Assembly: GCF_000426245.1 (NCBI RefSeq)
Contig: NZ_AUEZ01000002.1
Location: 233,972 to 297,971 of the forward strand
Source of the DNA: Bradyrhizobium sp. Ai1a-2
GTDB lineage: Bacteria; Pseudomonadota; Alphaproteobacteria; Rhizobiales; Xanthobacteraceae
Direction of reading: 5' to 3'
Length of the DNA: 64,000 nucleotides
In this document: one piece after another, positions 18,247 to 29,570 of the stretch
Layout of the letters: each line of letters opens with the position of its first letter
Position numbering within the stretch: position 1 is the stretch's first letter
The notes under the pieces: model-generated
Databases searched by the model: none
What the model was told of the DNA's origin: nothing
The model's input: the letters and a program-made list of their open reading frames with translations, nothing else
Program-made: the position numbers and the translations under genes

Positions 18247-19134
18247 ATGCTTCCGAAACCTACCCATCGTGCCAGCCTCGCGCTTCCCGACGAGCAGACC
18301 GCCAGGCGGCTGGTCGACGCGCTCACTGAAATATTCTTCGAGGGCGAGACGGCGATTGCCGCATTCGAGCGGCCGGACGGACGCTGGGAGGTGACCGCGC
18401 ATTTTGCCGATGCTCCCGACCAGGCGCTGATGCGCGAGCTCGTCACCAATGCGGCCGGCGAGGACCTTGCAAGGACCATCGTCTTCGACACCGTCGAGGC
18501 CAAGGACTGGGTCAAGGCCAGCCTCGAGGACCTCGTCCCCGTCCCGGCCGGGCGCTTCGTCGTGCACGGCCAGCACGACCGGACTCGCGTGCCACCGAAC
18601 AAGCTCGGCATCGAGATCGAGGCCGCGCTGGCCTTCGGCACCGGCCACCACGGCACCACGCGCGGCTGCCTGCTTCTGCTCGATCACGTGCTGAAAGCGC
18701 ATCATCCGCGCCGCGTGCTCGATCTCGGCACCGGCACCGGTGTGCTGGCGATCGCCGCAGCGAAGGCACTGCATGGCGCAGTGCTGGCGAGCGACATCGA
18801 TCCGCCATCGGTCAACGTCGCACGCGAGAACGCCGCGCTGAACGACACAGGCCACCTCGTGACGACAATCCACGCCACCGGCTTCTCGGCGCCGCAGTTC
18901 GCCGAGCGCGGCCCGTTCGACCTGGTGCTCGCAAACATCCTCGCCAATCCGCTGCGGCAATTGGCAGGCCCGATGGCGCGGCATCTCGCACCTTCAGCGC
19001 ACGTGATCCTGTCGGGGCTTTTGACGCATCAGGCGCCAAGCGTGATCGCCGCCTATCGGGCCCGCGGGCTGGTGCCGTTACGGCATCTGAGAATCGAGGG
19101 CTGGAGCAGCCTGTTGCTGCGCTCCACGCGTTAG
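18247..19134 (+). CDS. prmA: Ribosomal protein L11 methyltransferase
   Basis: A 295-residue SAM-dependent enzyme that methylates lysines and the N-terminus of ribosomal protein L11. The N-terminal substrate-recognition domain covers about residues 1-90. The methyltransferase domain has AFGTGHHGTTRGCLLLL, motif I VLDLGTGTGVLAIAA, the acidic SDIDPPSVNVARENAALN loop and LVLANILANPL at the catalytic position. The ATG at 18247 gives the normal family length. It stands alone between an A+T-rich region and a repeat. Confidence 0.95.
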   Translation: MLPKPTHRASLALPDEQTARRLVDALTEIFFEGETAIAAFERPDGRWEVTAHFADAPDQALMRELVTNAAGEDLARTIVFDTVEAKDWVKASLEDLVPVPAGRFVVHGQHDRTRVPPNKLGIEIEAALAFGTGHHGTTRGCLLLLDHVLKAHHPRRVLDLGTGTGVLAIAAAKALHGAVLASDIDPPSVNVARENAALNDTGHLVTTIHATGFSAPQFAERGPFDLVLANILANPLRQLAGPMARHLAPSAHVILSGLLTHQAPSVIAAYRARGLVPLRHLRIEGWSSLLLRSTR

Positions 19135-19176
19135 GGCATGTCCGCTCAAGTTGAAAATCGGCTGCGGGTTGGCTTC

Positions 19177-19324
19177 ACCTCCCCCGCTTGCGGGGGAGGT
19201 CGGATCGCATCGCGAGATGCGATCCGGGTGAGGGCTCTCTCCACACAAAGAATCTCGCCCGCGGAGACACCCCCACCCCGACCCTCCCCCGCAAACGGGA
19301 GAGGGAGCGCAGCTTCGCTGCGGC
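19177..19324. repeat. CTCCCCCGC multi-hairpin repeat (family 5)
   Basis: A chain of adjacent hairpins follows prmA: ACCTCCCCCGC-TT-GCGGGGGAGGT (19177-19200), CGGATCGCATC-GCGA-GATGCGATCCG (19201-19226), then a CCTCCCCCGCAAACGGGAGAGG hairpin near 19281 and GCGCAGCTTCGCTGCG near 19310. It resembles the mosaic intergenic repeats of Bradyrhizobium and may also terminate transcription from both sides. Confidence 0.7.
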
Positions 19325-19367
19325 GGCATTTCATTCTGATTGGATGACGCGTTAGAGACCTGGCCGG

Positions 19368-19547
19368 TCACTCGTCCTGCTGGCGGACGGCGGTTTCGCT
19401 CTTCTCCGCCTTCAGCCGGCGCCAGACGCGCCGTTCGACCAAGCGGTCCAGGATCTGGACGATGACGCCACGCTGCTTCTGTTCGATGGGAGCAATCGGG
19501 CCGCGGCGGACCGGCGGCGAAATCTTCTCAAAGCTGAAAGCAGGCAT
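19368..19547 (-). CDS. Small conserved hypothetical protein, 59 residues
   Basis: Starts at ATG 19547 with a GAGGCG upstream. The protein begins MPAFSFEKISPPVRRGPIAP, then a helix QRGVIVQILDRLVERRVWRR and a charged tail. It is basic and soluble, with no known domain. The longer frame upstream of 19547 has no family character. It is divergent from the aminopeptidase gene, 189 bp apart. Confidence 0.6.
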   Translation of the reverse strand: MPAFSFEKISPPVRRGPIAPIEQKQRGVIVQILDRLVERRVWRRLKAEKSETAVRQQDE

Positions 19548-19736
19548 TGTGTATCGCCTCGCCGTTGAGTTGAAACACTCCTGGAAGCCTCCCGACATCA
19601 TTGTCGAACGGCCTGCCTTGAAAACCGTTCCGTCTTTTCTAAACCTGCAATGACGGTATTGAAGCACAAGTTATGCCAAATTGTGGCGATTCCGCTTACA
19701 TTGCAGACCCGTCCACGCAGCCATAAAGTGACCGGC

Positions 19737-21566
19737 ATGTTCGAGGCCCATTTCCAGACGTTCGAAGAACCCGAAGGCGGCGTTGCGCTGACGGCGCGGC
19801 TGGCCGCATTCCGCGCGGAATTGGCGCGGCGGAAGCTGACCGGCTTCGTGATCCCCCGCGCAGACCAACAGCAGAATGAATATGTTGAGCCTTCCGAGGA
19901 ACGGCTTGCGTGGCTGACCGGCTTCACCGGATCGGCGGGACTTGCAATCGTGCTGATGCAGGAAGCCGCGCTGTTCGTCGATGGGCGCTACACGCTGCAG
20001 GCGGGGAAGCAGGTCGACCCGAAGGCCTGGCAAATCCAGCCGCTGGTCGATCCGCCGCCGGAACATTGGCTGACAAAACATCTTGCCGCCAGCGACCGCC
20101 TAGGATTTGACCCGTGGCTGCACACTTCTGCGGCAGCCGAGCGTCTGGCAGCGGCTTGCGCCAAAGCCGGCGCCGAGCTGGTCGCGGTCGACAGCAACCC
20201 CGTCGATGCAATCTGGACCGAGCGCCCGCGCCCGCCGCTCGGGCCGGTCACCATCCATGGCCTGCCATTCGCCGGCGAGGCGGAGGCCGCAAAGCTGGAG
20301 CGGATCAGGGACGAGATCGACAAGCTTGGCGTCGACGCGCTGGTGCTCTCGGACAGCCACGCGGTGGCCTGGACGTTCAACATCCGCGGCGCCGACGTCT
20401 CGCATACGCCGCTGCCGCTCTCCTATGCACTGGTGCCGAGAGAGGGCCGGCCGACGGTGTTCATCGATCACCGCAAGCTTTCGAACCTCACGCGCGACCA
20501 TCTCGAGCAATCCGCCGATGTCGTAGAGCCGGACCGGCTGACTTTGAAGCTGACCGAGCTCGCGCAGCGCGGCGCCGCGATCGCGCTCGACACTGCGACC
20601 GCGGCCGACGCGCTGAACCGCCTGATCACCGCTGCCGGCGGCAGGCCGGTGCGCGGCAACGATCCGGTGAGCCTGCTGAAGGCCGTGAAGAACGCCGCGG
20701 AGATCCAGGGCACGCGAACCGCGCATCAGCGCGACGCGGTGGCGCTGGCACGCTTCCTCGCCTGGATCGACCGCGAAGCGCCCGCCGGCGGGCTCACAGA
20801 GATCGACACCGTCGAGGCGCTGGAGACGTTCCGTCGCGAGACCGGCGCGCTGAAGGATGTCTCGTTCCCGACCATCGCCGGCACCGGACCGAACGGCGCC
20901 ATCGTGCACTACCGCGTCACCCGCAAGAGCAACCGCCGGATCGCAGCGGGCGATCTGCTCTTGATCGATTCCGGCGCACAATACGAGGACGGCACCACCG
21001 ACGTGACCCGAACCATCGCGATCGGTCAGCCGACGGCGGAGATGCGCGACCGCTTCACCCGGGTGCTGCGCGGCCATATCGCGATTGCGCGCGCGGTGTT
21101 CCCCGACGGCACTACTGGCGCACAGCTCGACACGCTGGCGCGGCAGTATCTCTGGCAGGCCGGCATCGATTTCGAGCACGGCACCGGCCATGGCGTCGGC
21201 AGCTATCTTTCCGTGCATGAGGGGCCGGCGCGAATCTCAAAGCTCGGCACCACGCCGCTGAAGCGCGGCATGATCCTCTCCAACGAGCCCGGCTACTACA
21301 AGACCGACGCCTACGGCATCCGGATCGAGAACCTCGAGCTGGTGATCGGCATCGACATCGCGGGCGCGGAAAAGCCGATGAACGCATTCGAGACGCTGAC
21401 GCTGGCGCCGATCGACCGCCGGCTGGTCGACGTGGCGATGCTGAGCGAGGCCGAGCTGAAGTGGCTCAACGACTATCATGCGCGCGTCAAGGCAGAGGTG
21501 CGCCCGCGTCTCGACGATGACGCCACGAAGCTGTGGCTGGACGAGGCGACGGCGGCGTTGAAGTAA
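19737..21566 (+). CDS. Aminopeptidase P family protein (M24B, long form)
   Basis: A 609-residue metallopeptidase that removes N-terminal residues ahead of proline. Two creatinase-like N-terminal domains (about 1-150 and 150-320) precede the pita-bread catalytic domain. Its metal ligands are visible: LLIDSGAQYEDGTTDVTRT (two Asp), FEHGTGHGVGSYLSVHEGPA (His), LSNEPGYYKTDAYGIRIEN (Glu), with a further Glu in IENLELV. The length and tandem N-domains match eukaryote-like XPNPEP1, common in alphaproteobacteria. ATG 19737 (MFEAHFQTFEEPEGG) is taken as the start. Confidence 0.92.
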   Translation: MFEAHFQTFEEPEGGVALTARLAAFRAELARRKLTGFVIPRADQQQNEYVEPSEERLAWLTGFTGSAGLAIVLMQEAALFVDGRYTLQAGKQVDPKAWQIQPLVDPPPEHWLTKHLAASDRLGFDPWLHTSAAAERLAAACAKAGAELVAVDSNPVDAIWTERPRPPLGPVTIHGLPFAGEAEAAKLERIRDEIDKLGVDALVLSDSHAVAWTFNIRGADVSHTPLPLSYALVPREGRPTVFIDHRKLSNLTRDHLEQSADVVEPDRLTLKLTELAQRGAAIALDTATAADALNRLITAAGGRPVRGNDPVSLLKAVKNAAEIQGTRTAHQRDAVALARFLAWIDREAPAGGLTEIDTVEALETFRRETGALKDVSFPTIAGTGPNGAIVHYRVTRKSNRRIAAGDLLLIDSGAQYEDGTTDVTRTIAIGQPTAEMRDRFTRVLRGHIAIARAVFPDGTTGAQLDTLARQYLWQAGIDFEHGTGHGVGSYLSVHEGPARISKLGTTPLKRGMILSNEPGYYKTDAYGIRIENLELVIGIDIAGAEKPMNAFETLTLAPIDRRLVDVAMLSEAELKWLNDYHARVKAEVRPRLDDDATKLWLDEATAALK

Positions 21567-21585
21567 GCAAGCGCCGCCCCATCCA

Positions 21586-21688
21586 CCGTCATTCCCGCGA
21601 AGGCGGGGAATCCAGTACGCCACGGCTTAGCCGCATATAACTCCGCCCTCTGGAATACTGGATCATCCGCCTTCGCGGATGATGACGG
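21586..21688. repeat. GTCATTCCCGCGAA palindromic repeat (family 2)
   Basis: A 103-bp element with ends CCGTCAT and ATGACGG and two inner hairpins (CCCGCGAAGGCGGG and ATCATCCGCCTTCGCGGATGAT) joined by a CTGGAATACTGGAT half. A copy of the same length is at 23118-23220 and a half copy at 37523-37554. Confidence 0.85.
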
Positions 21689-21812
21689 CGGAGAAGGTGG
21701 AAACGCTGCAAAATCACCGCCTCGCAGAATCGGCATAGCCGCATGCCGAAACATCCGTATTCGTATCTGCGCATCTCGCTACATTCGCCCCCACGAAAGG
21801 ATGCGAAGCTGA

Positions 21813-23093
21813 ATGCATGGCGTGATGGGCAAGCCGCCCGACGCGGCGACGGACAAGAGCATCGCGACGTCGAAGCTCATGCTGCTGTTGCTCGTCGCGA
21901 TGACCGGCGTGGCGCCGATCTCGCTCTATATGCTGGTGCCGGCGCTGCCGGTGCTGGCGACGACGTTCGGCCGCGACATTTCGATCGCGCAGATGACGGT
22001 GTCGCTGTTCATGGTCGGCATCGCCTGCTCGCAGCTCATCATGGGGCCGCTATCGGACAAGTTCGGGCGGCGGCCGGTGCTGCTGGCCGGCCTCGGCCTG
22101 ATGGTGGTGGCTGGTATCGGCAGCATCTTCGCGGAAACGCTGCCGCAACTGATCGCGGCGCGCTTCTTCCAGGCGCTCGGCGGCGCCAGCGGCATGGTGG
22201 TGAGCCGCGCCATCATCCGCGATCTCTACAGCCGCGACCGCGTCGGCGCCATGATCAGCCTGGTGATCGCGGTGATGATGATCGCGCAGATGCTGAGCCC
22301 GCTCACCGGCGGTCTGCTCGAGACCGCATTCGGCTGGCGCGCGATCTTCTATGCCATCACCGCGGGCTCGCTCGCGGTGGCCGTCGGCATCGCGCTGGCG
22401 CTGCCGGAGACGCGCCGCGTCCGCAGCGAGGGCAGTAACTTCCGCCGCGATCTCGGCAGCCTGATCAGGAGCCGCGCCTTCATCGGCTATGTGCTGTGCC
22501 AGGTGCTGGCCTCGCAGATCATCTTCACCTTCGCCGGCGGCGGCCCCTATATCGTGGTGACCCAGATGGGACGCACCAGCGCCGAATATGGCGCGTGGTT
22601 CGCGACCACGGGCTTTGCCTATCTGGTCGGCAATCTGCTCTGCGTGCGCTTCGCGCCGCGCCACTCGCTGGAACAACTGATCTGGTTCGGGCTCGCGCTG
22701 CAACTCGGCGGCAGCCTCCTGAACCTCGTCTTCAGCTTCACCGGGGTCAACCAGGCCCCGCTCTGGCTGTTCGGCACCCAGATGATCGTGATGGCCGGCA
22801 ATGCCTTCGTGATGGCGAACTCGGCCGCCGGCGCGATCAGCGTCCGCCCCGAAGCCGCCGGCACCGCCTCCGGCGCGATGGGCTTTCTGCAGCAGGGCAT
22901 CGGCTCGCTGGTGTCGCAGTTCGGCGCCTATCTCGGCGGCCACTCCACCACCACACTGCCGCTCACGAGCGCGATCCTCATCATCTCGATCGCCTGCGCA
23001 TCGAGCATGATTTTTCTCGTGCCGAAGCGGAAGGTGGTGGTGAGCGAGGAACTGATCGAGGAGGCGGAGGAGGATGAAGCGGGCATGATGTGA
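21813..23093 (+). CDS. MFS multidrug exporter, Bcr/CflA type
   Basis: A 426-residue inner-membrane proton-drug antiporter with 12 predicted helices. Loop 2-3 has the MFS motif MGPLSDKFGRRPVLLAG (about 75-90). Helix 4 has RFFQALGGASGMVVSRAIIRD, the Bcr/CflA hallmark, and helix 5 has AQMLSPLTGG. A hydrophilic acidic tail (EELIEEAEEDEAGMM) ends the protein. The start MHGVMGK at 21813 gives the usual short cytoplasmic lead. Flanked on both sides by family 2 repeats; no regulator gene is adjacent. Confidence 0.92.
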   Translation: MHGVMGKPPDAATDKSIATSKLMLLLLVAMTGVAPISLYMLVPALPVLATTFGRDISIAQMTVSLFMVGIACSQLIMGPLSDKFGRRPVLLAGLGLMVVAGIGSIFAETLPQLIAARFFQALGGASGMVVSRAIIRDLYSRDRVGAMISLVIAVMMIAQMLSPLTGGLLETAFGWRAIFYAITAGSLAVAVGIALALPETRRVRSEGSNFRRDLGSLIRSRAFIGYVLCQVLASQIIFTFAGGGPYIVVTQMGRTSAEYGAWFATTGFAYLVGNLLCVRFAPRHSLEQLIWFGLALQLGGSLLNLVFSFTGVNQAPLWLFGTQMIVMAGNAFVMANSAAGAISVRPEAAGTASGAMGFLQQGIGSLVSQFGAYLGGHSTTTLPLTSAILIISIACASSMIFLVPKRKVVVSEELIEEAEEDEAGMM

Positions 23094-23117
23094 GGTGCGC
23101 GGCGCCACTCACTCTCT

Positions 23118-23220
23118 GTCGTCATACCCCGCGCAGGTGGGGTATCCAGTACGCAGCGGCCTATCCGTATCCCACCATCGTCTCTGGAATACTGGGTCAC
23201 CCGCCTTCGCGGGTGACGAC
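23118..23220. repeat. Family 2 palindromic repeat between convergent genes
   Basis: Second full copy of the 21586 element: ends GTCGTCA and TGACGAC, inner hairpins ACCCCGCGCAGGTGGGGT and GTCACCCGCCTTCGCGGGTGAC. It fills the gap between the convergent MFS and ligA stops and so could serve as a two-way terminator. Confidence 0.8.
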
Positions 23221-23237
23221 AGCGTGCGTGAGGCCGC

Positions 23238-25397
<2,160 letters not shown>

Positions 25398-27071
25398 TCA
25401 GGCGGTTGCGGCGCGCAGCAGCCGTTCCGCCGCCGCGCGCGCTTCGGCGGTGATCTCGGCGCCGGCGAGCATGCGGGCGATTTCCTCGCGGCGGTGGTCG
25501 GCGGCGAGCGCGTTGACGCGGGTGGCGACGCGCTTGCCTCTGTCGAGCGCGTCCTTGGAAATGAGCAAATGCTGGCTGGCGCGGGCTGCGACCTGCGGCG
25601 CATGCGTCACCGCCATCACCTGCACCTTGTCGGCAAGCCGCGACAGCCGCGCGCCGATCGCATCTGCCACGGCGCCGCCAACGCCGGTATCGATCTCGTC
25701 GAACACCAGCGTCGGCGCCGAGCCGCGGTCGGACAGCACGACCTTCAGCGCCAGCAGGAAGCGCGACAGCTCGCCGCCGGAAGCGACCTTCATCAACGGC
25801 CCCGGCTTGGTGCCCGGATTGGTCTGCACCCAGAACTCGACGCGGTCGATGCCTTCCGGCCCCGGCGAGGCGACATCGGTCTCGACCTGCGTCATGAATT
25901 TCGCGCGTTCGAGCTTCAGCGGCGCCAGTTCGGCGTTGACGGCCTTGTTGAGCTTTTCGGCGGATTTGGTCCGCGCCGCCGACAGCCTCGCCGCCGCCGC
26001 AGCGTAGCGCTTGTCGGCCTCTTCCGCCGCGGCTTCGAGCTTCTTCAATTGATCGGCGCCGGCATCGATCAGCGCGACGTCGGCGGCATATTTGCTGGCG
26101 AGCGCGGCCAGTCCATCGACCGGCGTCGCATATTTGCGCGAGGCCGCGCGCAGCGCGAACAGCCGCTCTTCGATCCGCTCGAGCTCGGCCGGATCGAAAT
26201 CGGCCGCCGCGAGCGCCGCATTGAGATGCTGGTCAGCCTCCTCCAGCGCGTTGATCGCGGCATCGATCGCCTTCACCGCGGGCTCGACCAGTGACGGCGA
26301 GCTGGCGGCGCGGCGCTCCAGGCGGCGCACGGCGGCCGACAGCGCGGCCACCGGCGAATGAGGGCCCGAGATCGCCTCCTGCGCCTCGCGCAGATCGGTG
26401 GCGATCTTCTCGCCCTGCATCATGGTGGTGCGGCGCTGGGCGAACTCGGTCTCCTCGCCGTCCTTTGGCGCCAGCGTCTTCAATTCCTGCGAGGCGTGGC
26501 GCAGATAGTCGGCCTCGCGCGCGGCGCGTTCCATGCCGGCGCGATGCTGCTCCAGCGCGGCGTTGGCGCTGCGCCGTGCCTCCCACAGCGATTCGAGCGC
26601 CGCCACGTCCTTCTCGAGCCCGGCAAAGGCATCAAGCAGGCGCCGGTGGGTCGAGGCATCGACCAGGGCGCGCTCGTCATGCTGGCCGTGGATCTCGACC
26701 AGCGCGGCGCCCACCGCCTTCAGGGTCTGCACGCTGATCGCCTGGTCGTTGATGAAGGCGCGGGTGCGGCCATCGGCAAGCTGCACACGGCGCAGGATCA
26801 TCTCACCGTTGTCGTCGAGCCCGTTATCGGCCAGCAGCTTGGCGGCGGGATGGTTCTTCGGCACATCGAAGGTGGCCGTCACCTGCCCCTGCTCGGCGCC
26901 GTGCCGCACCAGGCCGGCATCGCCGCGGCCGCCAAGGGCGAGCGCGAACGCATCGAGCAGGATCGACTTGCCCGCGCCGGTTTCGCCGGTCAGCACCGCA
27001 AGGCCATGGGAGAATTCGATATCGAGCCGTTCGATCAGGACGATGTCACGGATCGACAGACGCGCCAGCAT
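25398..27071 (-). CDS. recN: DNA repair protein RecN
   Basis: A 557-residue SMC-like ATPase of double-strand break repair. The N-terminus MLARLSIRDIVLIERLDIEF leads to Walker A LTGETGAGKSILLDAFALAL. Long coiled coils fill about residues 160-370. The C-terminal half has the signature SGGELSRFLLALKVV, Walker B PTLVFDEIDTGVGG and D-loop VTHAPQVAARA. Length matches RecN. It lies between bamD (18 bp) and ligA (9 bp), an arrangement typical of rhizobia. Confidence 0.96.
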   Translation of the reverse strand: MLARLSIRDIVLIERLDIEFSHGLAVLTGETGAGKSILLDAFALALGGRGDAGLVRHGAEQGQVTATFDVPKNHPAAKLLADNGLDDNGEMILRRVQLADGRTRAFINDQAISVQTLKAVGAALVEIHGQHDERALVDASTHRRLLDAFAGLEKDVAALESLWEARRSANAALEQHRAGMERAAREADYLRHASQELKTLAPKDGEETEFAQRRTTMMQGEKIATDLREAQEAISGPHSPVAALSAAVRRLERRAASSPSLVEPAVKAIDAAINALEEADQHLNAALAAADFDPAELERIEERLFALRAASRKYATPVDGLAALASKYAADVALIDAGADQLKKLEAAAEEADKRYAAAAARLSAARTKSAEKLNKAVNAELAPLKLERAKFMTQVETDVASPGPEGIDRVEFWVQTNPGTKPGPLMKVASGGELSRFLLALKVVLSDRGSAPTLVFDEIDTGVGGAVADAIGARLSRLADKVQVMAVTHAPQVAARASQHLLISKDALDRGKRVATRVNALAADHRREEIARMLAGAEITAEARAAAERLLRAATA

Positions 27072-27089
27072 GTGAGGACTATTCCTGGC

Positions 27090-27986
27090 CTATAAGATCT
27101 TCTTGAAGGTCCTGCTGATCCAGGAGCCCTGATTCTCGCTTGGTTCGAGACCGCCAGACCTTACTAGATTATAGGCGTCCTTGTACCAGCGGCTGTCAGG
27201 AAAATTATGCCCGAGCACGGCGGCTGCGGTCTGCGCCTCGCTCGGGATGCCGATCGCCATATAGGCCTCGGCCAGTCGCGCCAGGGCTTCCTCGACATGG
27301 CGCGTGGTCTGATACTGCGTGACCACGGTCTTGAAGCGGTTGATCGCGGCAGTGAAGTCGCGTCGCTCCATATAGTAGCGGCCGACATTCATCTCGCGGC
27401 CGGCGAGTTGGTCGCGCGCGCCTTCGAGCTTGGCCTTGGCGGAGGTCGCGTATTCCGAGGTCGGATATTTGCGAATCACCTCTTCCAGCGAAGCTATGGC
27501 CTTCTCGGTGCGGGTCTGGTCGCGGGTGATGTCCGGGATCTGATCGTAATGCGAGGCCGCGATCAGGTATTGCGCGTAGGCCGCGTCCGGACTGCCGGGA
27601 TGCAAGGTGACGTAACGTGTCGCCGACCCGATGCAGGTATCGTAGTCGCCTTGCTGGTAGGAGGAATAGGCCGACATCAGGAGCGATTTGCGCGCCCAAT
27701 CCGAATAGGGATGCTGACGGTCCACTTCCTCGAACTTCTTCGAGGCCGCACGAGGATCCTTGCGCTGGTTCATCAGGTACAAGCCCTCATTGTAGAGCTT
27801 GTCCGCGGGCTCCTCGTTAAAGGTGTCGTCCTTGGCCAGGAACTTGTCCCACAGCGGACCGGTGCCGCAGCCGCCCAACGGCAGCGCCAGCACGATCAGG
27901 CCCGCGGCCAGCCGCAACAATGACGCCCATCCGGCGCGACCGGCCAACGGGGTGCATGATTCGTGCGAGCTACGCGATAACGGCAT
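27090..27986 (-). CDS. bamD: Outer membrane assembly lipoprotein BamD (ComL)
   Basis: A 298-residue lipoprotein subunit of the beta-barrel assembly machine. The signal peptide from ATG 27986 ends in the lipobox LPLGGC (Cys about residue 40). TPR-like helix pairs follow (LYNEGLYLMNQRKDPRAASK, SLLMSAYSSYQQGDYDTCIG, YAQYLIAASHYDQI and further), the standard BamD arrangement. Its C-terminal region is a little longer than E. coli BamD. The start was set at the ATG that gives a normal signal peptide. It sits downstream of lpxC, 275 bp away, so it may have its own promoter. Confidence 0.95.
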   Translation of the reverse strand: MPLSRSSHESCTPLAGRAGWASLLRLAAGLIVLALPLGGCGTGPLWDKFLAKDDTFNEEPADKLYNEGLYLMNQRKDPRAASKKFEEVDRQHPYSDWARKSLLMSAYSSYQQGDYDTCIGSATRYVTLHPGSPDAAYAQYLIAASHYDQIPDITRDQTRTEKAIASLEEVIRKYPTSEYATSAKAKLEGARDQLAGREMNVGRYYMERRDFTAAINRFKTVVTQYQTTRHVEEALARLAEAYMAIGIPSEAQTAAAVLGHNFPDSRWYKDAYNLVRSGGLEPSENQGSWISRTFKKIL

Positions 27987-28261
27987 GAATGTGAGAACCC
28001 GGCGCCTTGAAAGCAGTTGATGGCGATCTGGCCACGAACGAGGCCATGGACGGAAATTTTCCCCGTGCCTGTGCTGCCCCGTGCAACCGCAGGCCTGTCT
28101 AGCCGAAAAACGACCTTGGACCAATCGAATACGGAGCCATTCCGCCCGGATTAAGGCGATCCAGGGATCGTCGTTGTTGGCTGTGGTTACTACGGAACGC
28201 GTGGACGGACCGATTCAACCAAAACGCATCGCCCACTAGAGAATGCCAACGGAAAGCGCTT

Positions 28262-29221
28262 CTAGGAGACGTCCGGGCCGTAGGCCGGGGCGATCATGCC
28301 GCCGACGGTGGCACTCCCGACCTCGGCAACGGTGCGGGAACGGCGCGCGGTTTCCGATTCGACCACACGCCAGGCGCTGCGATCGGAAAGCAGCGCGGTC
28401 AGCGCTGCGTGGTTCAGCTTGTGGCCGCCGCGAACCGAGCGATAGGCCCCGAGGATCGGCAGTCCGGCCAGCGCGAGATCGCCGACCACGTCCAGCACCT
28501 TGTGGCGGACGCATTCATCGCGGAATCGCAGGCCTTCGGCATTGAGCAGGCGGGTCTCGTCGAATACCACCGAGTTCTCGAAGGAGGCGCCCAGCGCGAA
28601 ACCTGCGCTCCACAGCCGCGCCACGTCGTTCATGCAACCGAAGGTGCGGGCACGGGAAATCTCGCGGCGGAAGTTCTCGGCGGAGAGATCGAAACAGTAG
28701 CTCTGGCGGCCGATCAAGGGATTGGAGAAGTCGATCTCGACTTCGGCGCGGAAGCCACCTGCAAAGGGACGGAACTCACCAAAGCAGTCGCCGATCGCGA
28801 CCTGTACCGGCTTCAGCACCTGGAGAACCCGGCGGGCGGCGGATTGGGTGACGATGCCGGCCTGATCCACCGCAGCGACAAAGGCCGCAGCGCTGCCGTC
28901 CATGATCGGCACTTCCGGACCGTCGATTTCGATGGTGGCGTTGTCGACACCCATGCCGCGCAGCGCAGCGAGCACGTGTTCCGCGGTCGATACCAGCGGC
29001 CCCTCGCGATCGCCCAGAACGGTGGCGAACTCGGTGGCGATCACGGCCTCGGCGGTCGCCCGAACTTCGCGGTCGGCGCCGTCGAGGCCAGTCCGGATAA
29101 AAATGTAGCCGGCATCAACAGGCGCAGGTCCAATAGTAAGGCTGACCGGTTGGCCGGAGTGAACGCCGACGCCAGTCACGGTGGCTTGCGACCGAAGCGT
29201 TGTTTGACGGCTTAATTTCAT
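28262..29221 (-). CDS. lpxC: UDP-3-O-acyl-N-acetylglucosamine deacetylase
   Basis: A 319-residue zinc enzyme for the first committed step of lipid A synthesis. Motifs: TVTGVGVHSGQPVSLTI near the start, VSTAEHVLAALRGMGVDNA (zinc His in AEH), GPEVPIMDGSA, SRARTFG, and FRDECVRHKVLDVVGDLALA with RGGHKLNHAAL (remaining zinc and catalytic His/Asp). The start at 29221 (MKLSRQTTLRSQATVTG) is the usual family start; the longer frame is not conserved in character. It follows ftsZ after a terminator, as in many proteobacteria. Confidence 0.96.
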   Translation of the reverse strand: MKLSRQTTLRSQATVTGVGVHSGQPVSLTIGPAPVDAGYIFIRTGLDGADREVRATAEAVIATEFATVLGDREGPLVSTAEHVLAALRGMGVDNATIEIDGPEVPIMDGSAAAFVAAVDQAGIVTQSAARRVLQVLKPVQVAIGDCFGEFRPFAGGFRAEVEIDFSNPLIGRQSYCFDLSAENFRREISRARTFGCMNDVARLWSAGFALGASFENSVVFDETRLLNAEGLRFRDECVRHKVLDVVGDLALAGLPILGAYRSVRGGHKLNHAALTALLSDRSAWRVVESETARRSRTVAEVGSATVGGMIAPAYGPDVS

Positions 29222-29513
29222 CCGATATGCGCCCGCTACCCGACGTAACCTAGACGAGAGGGCCTTACTTCCCCAACCGACTCGCTTAGGCATCCCCAAA
29301 GTTGGACCGACCATAGTCACTGCCCGAAAGCGTACAACTCACGCTTCTTTACCGATTGTTACCCCATCTCCGCCGCAATCGCGCCAACGCTTAACCAAAT
29401 TGCGAAGCGACGGGACACCCTCCCGGCGCCATGACCAAACCATGGAATACCCGATTAATCATTTAATTTCAGTTGCTTGTTGATCGGGCTGCGACTGCGA
29501 TGACGGTTAAAGG
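29222..29513. other. Non-coding region between ftsZ and lpxC
   Basis: No gene is seen. It should hold the lpxC promoter. It includes CGCTTAACCAAATTGCG near 29388 and a low G+C patch (ATTAATCATTTAATTTC, 29453-29470), consistent with a promoter region. Confidence 0.5.
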
Positions 29514-29546
29514 AAAGAGCCCCGGCGGGTTCCGCCGAGGCTCTTT
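29514..29546 (-). terminator. Hairpin terminator of ftsZ
   Basis: AAAGAGCCCCGGCGG and CCGCCGAGGCTCTTT pair with one mismatch around a three-base loop, starting 25 bp after the ftsZ stop. On the transcribed strand the stem ends in TCTTTCCTTT, a fair U-rich tail for intrinsic termination. Confidence 0.75.
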
Positions 29547-29570
29547 GGCTGGTCAGGATTGTAACAAATC

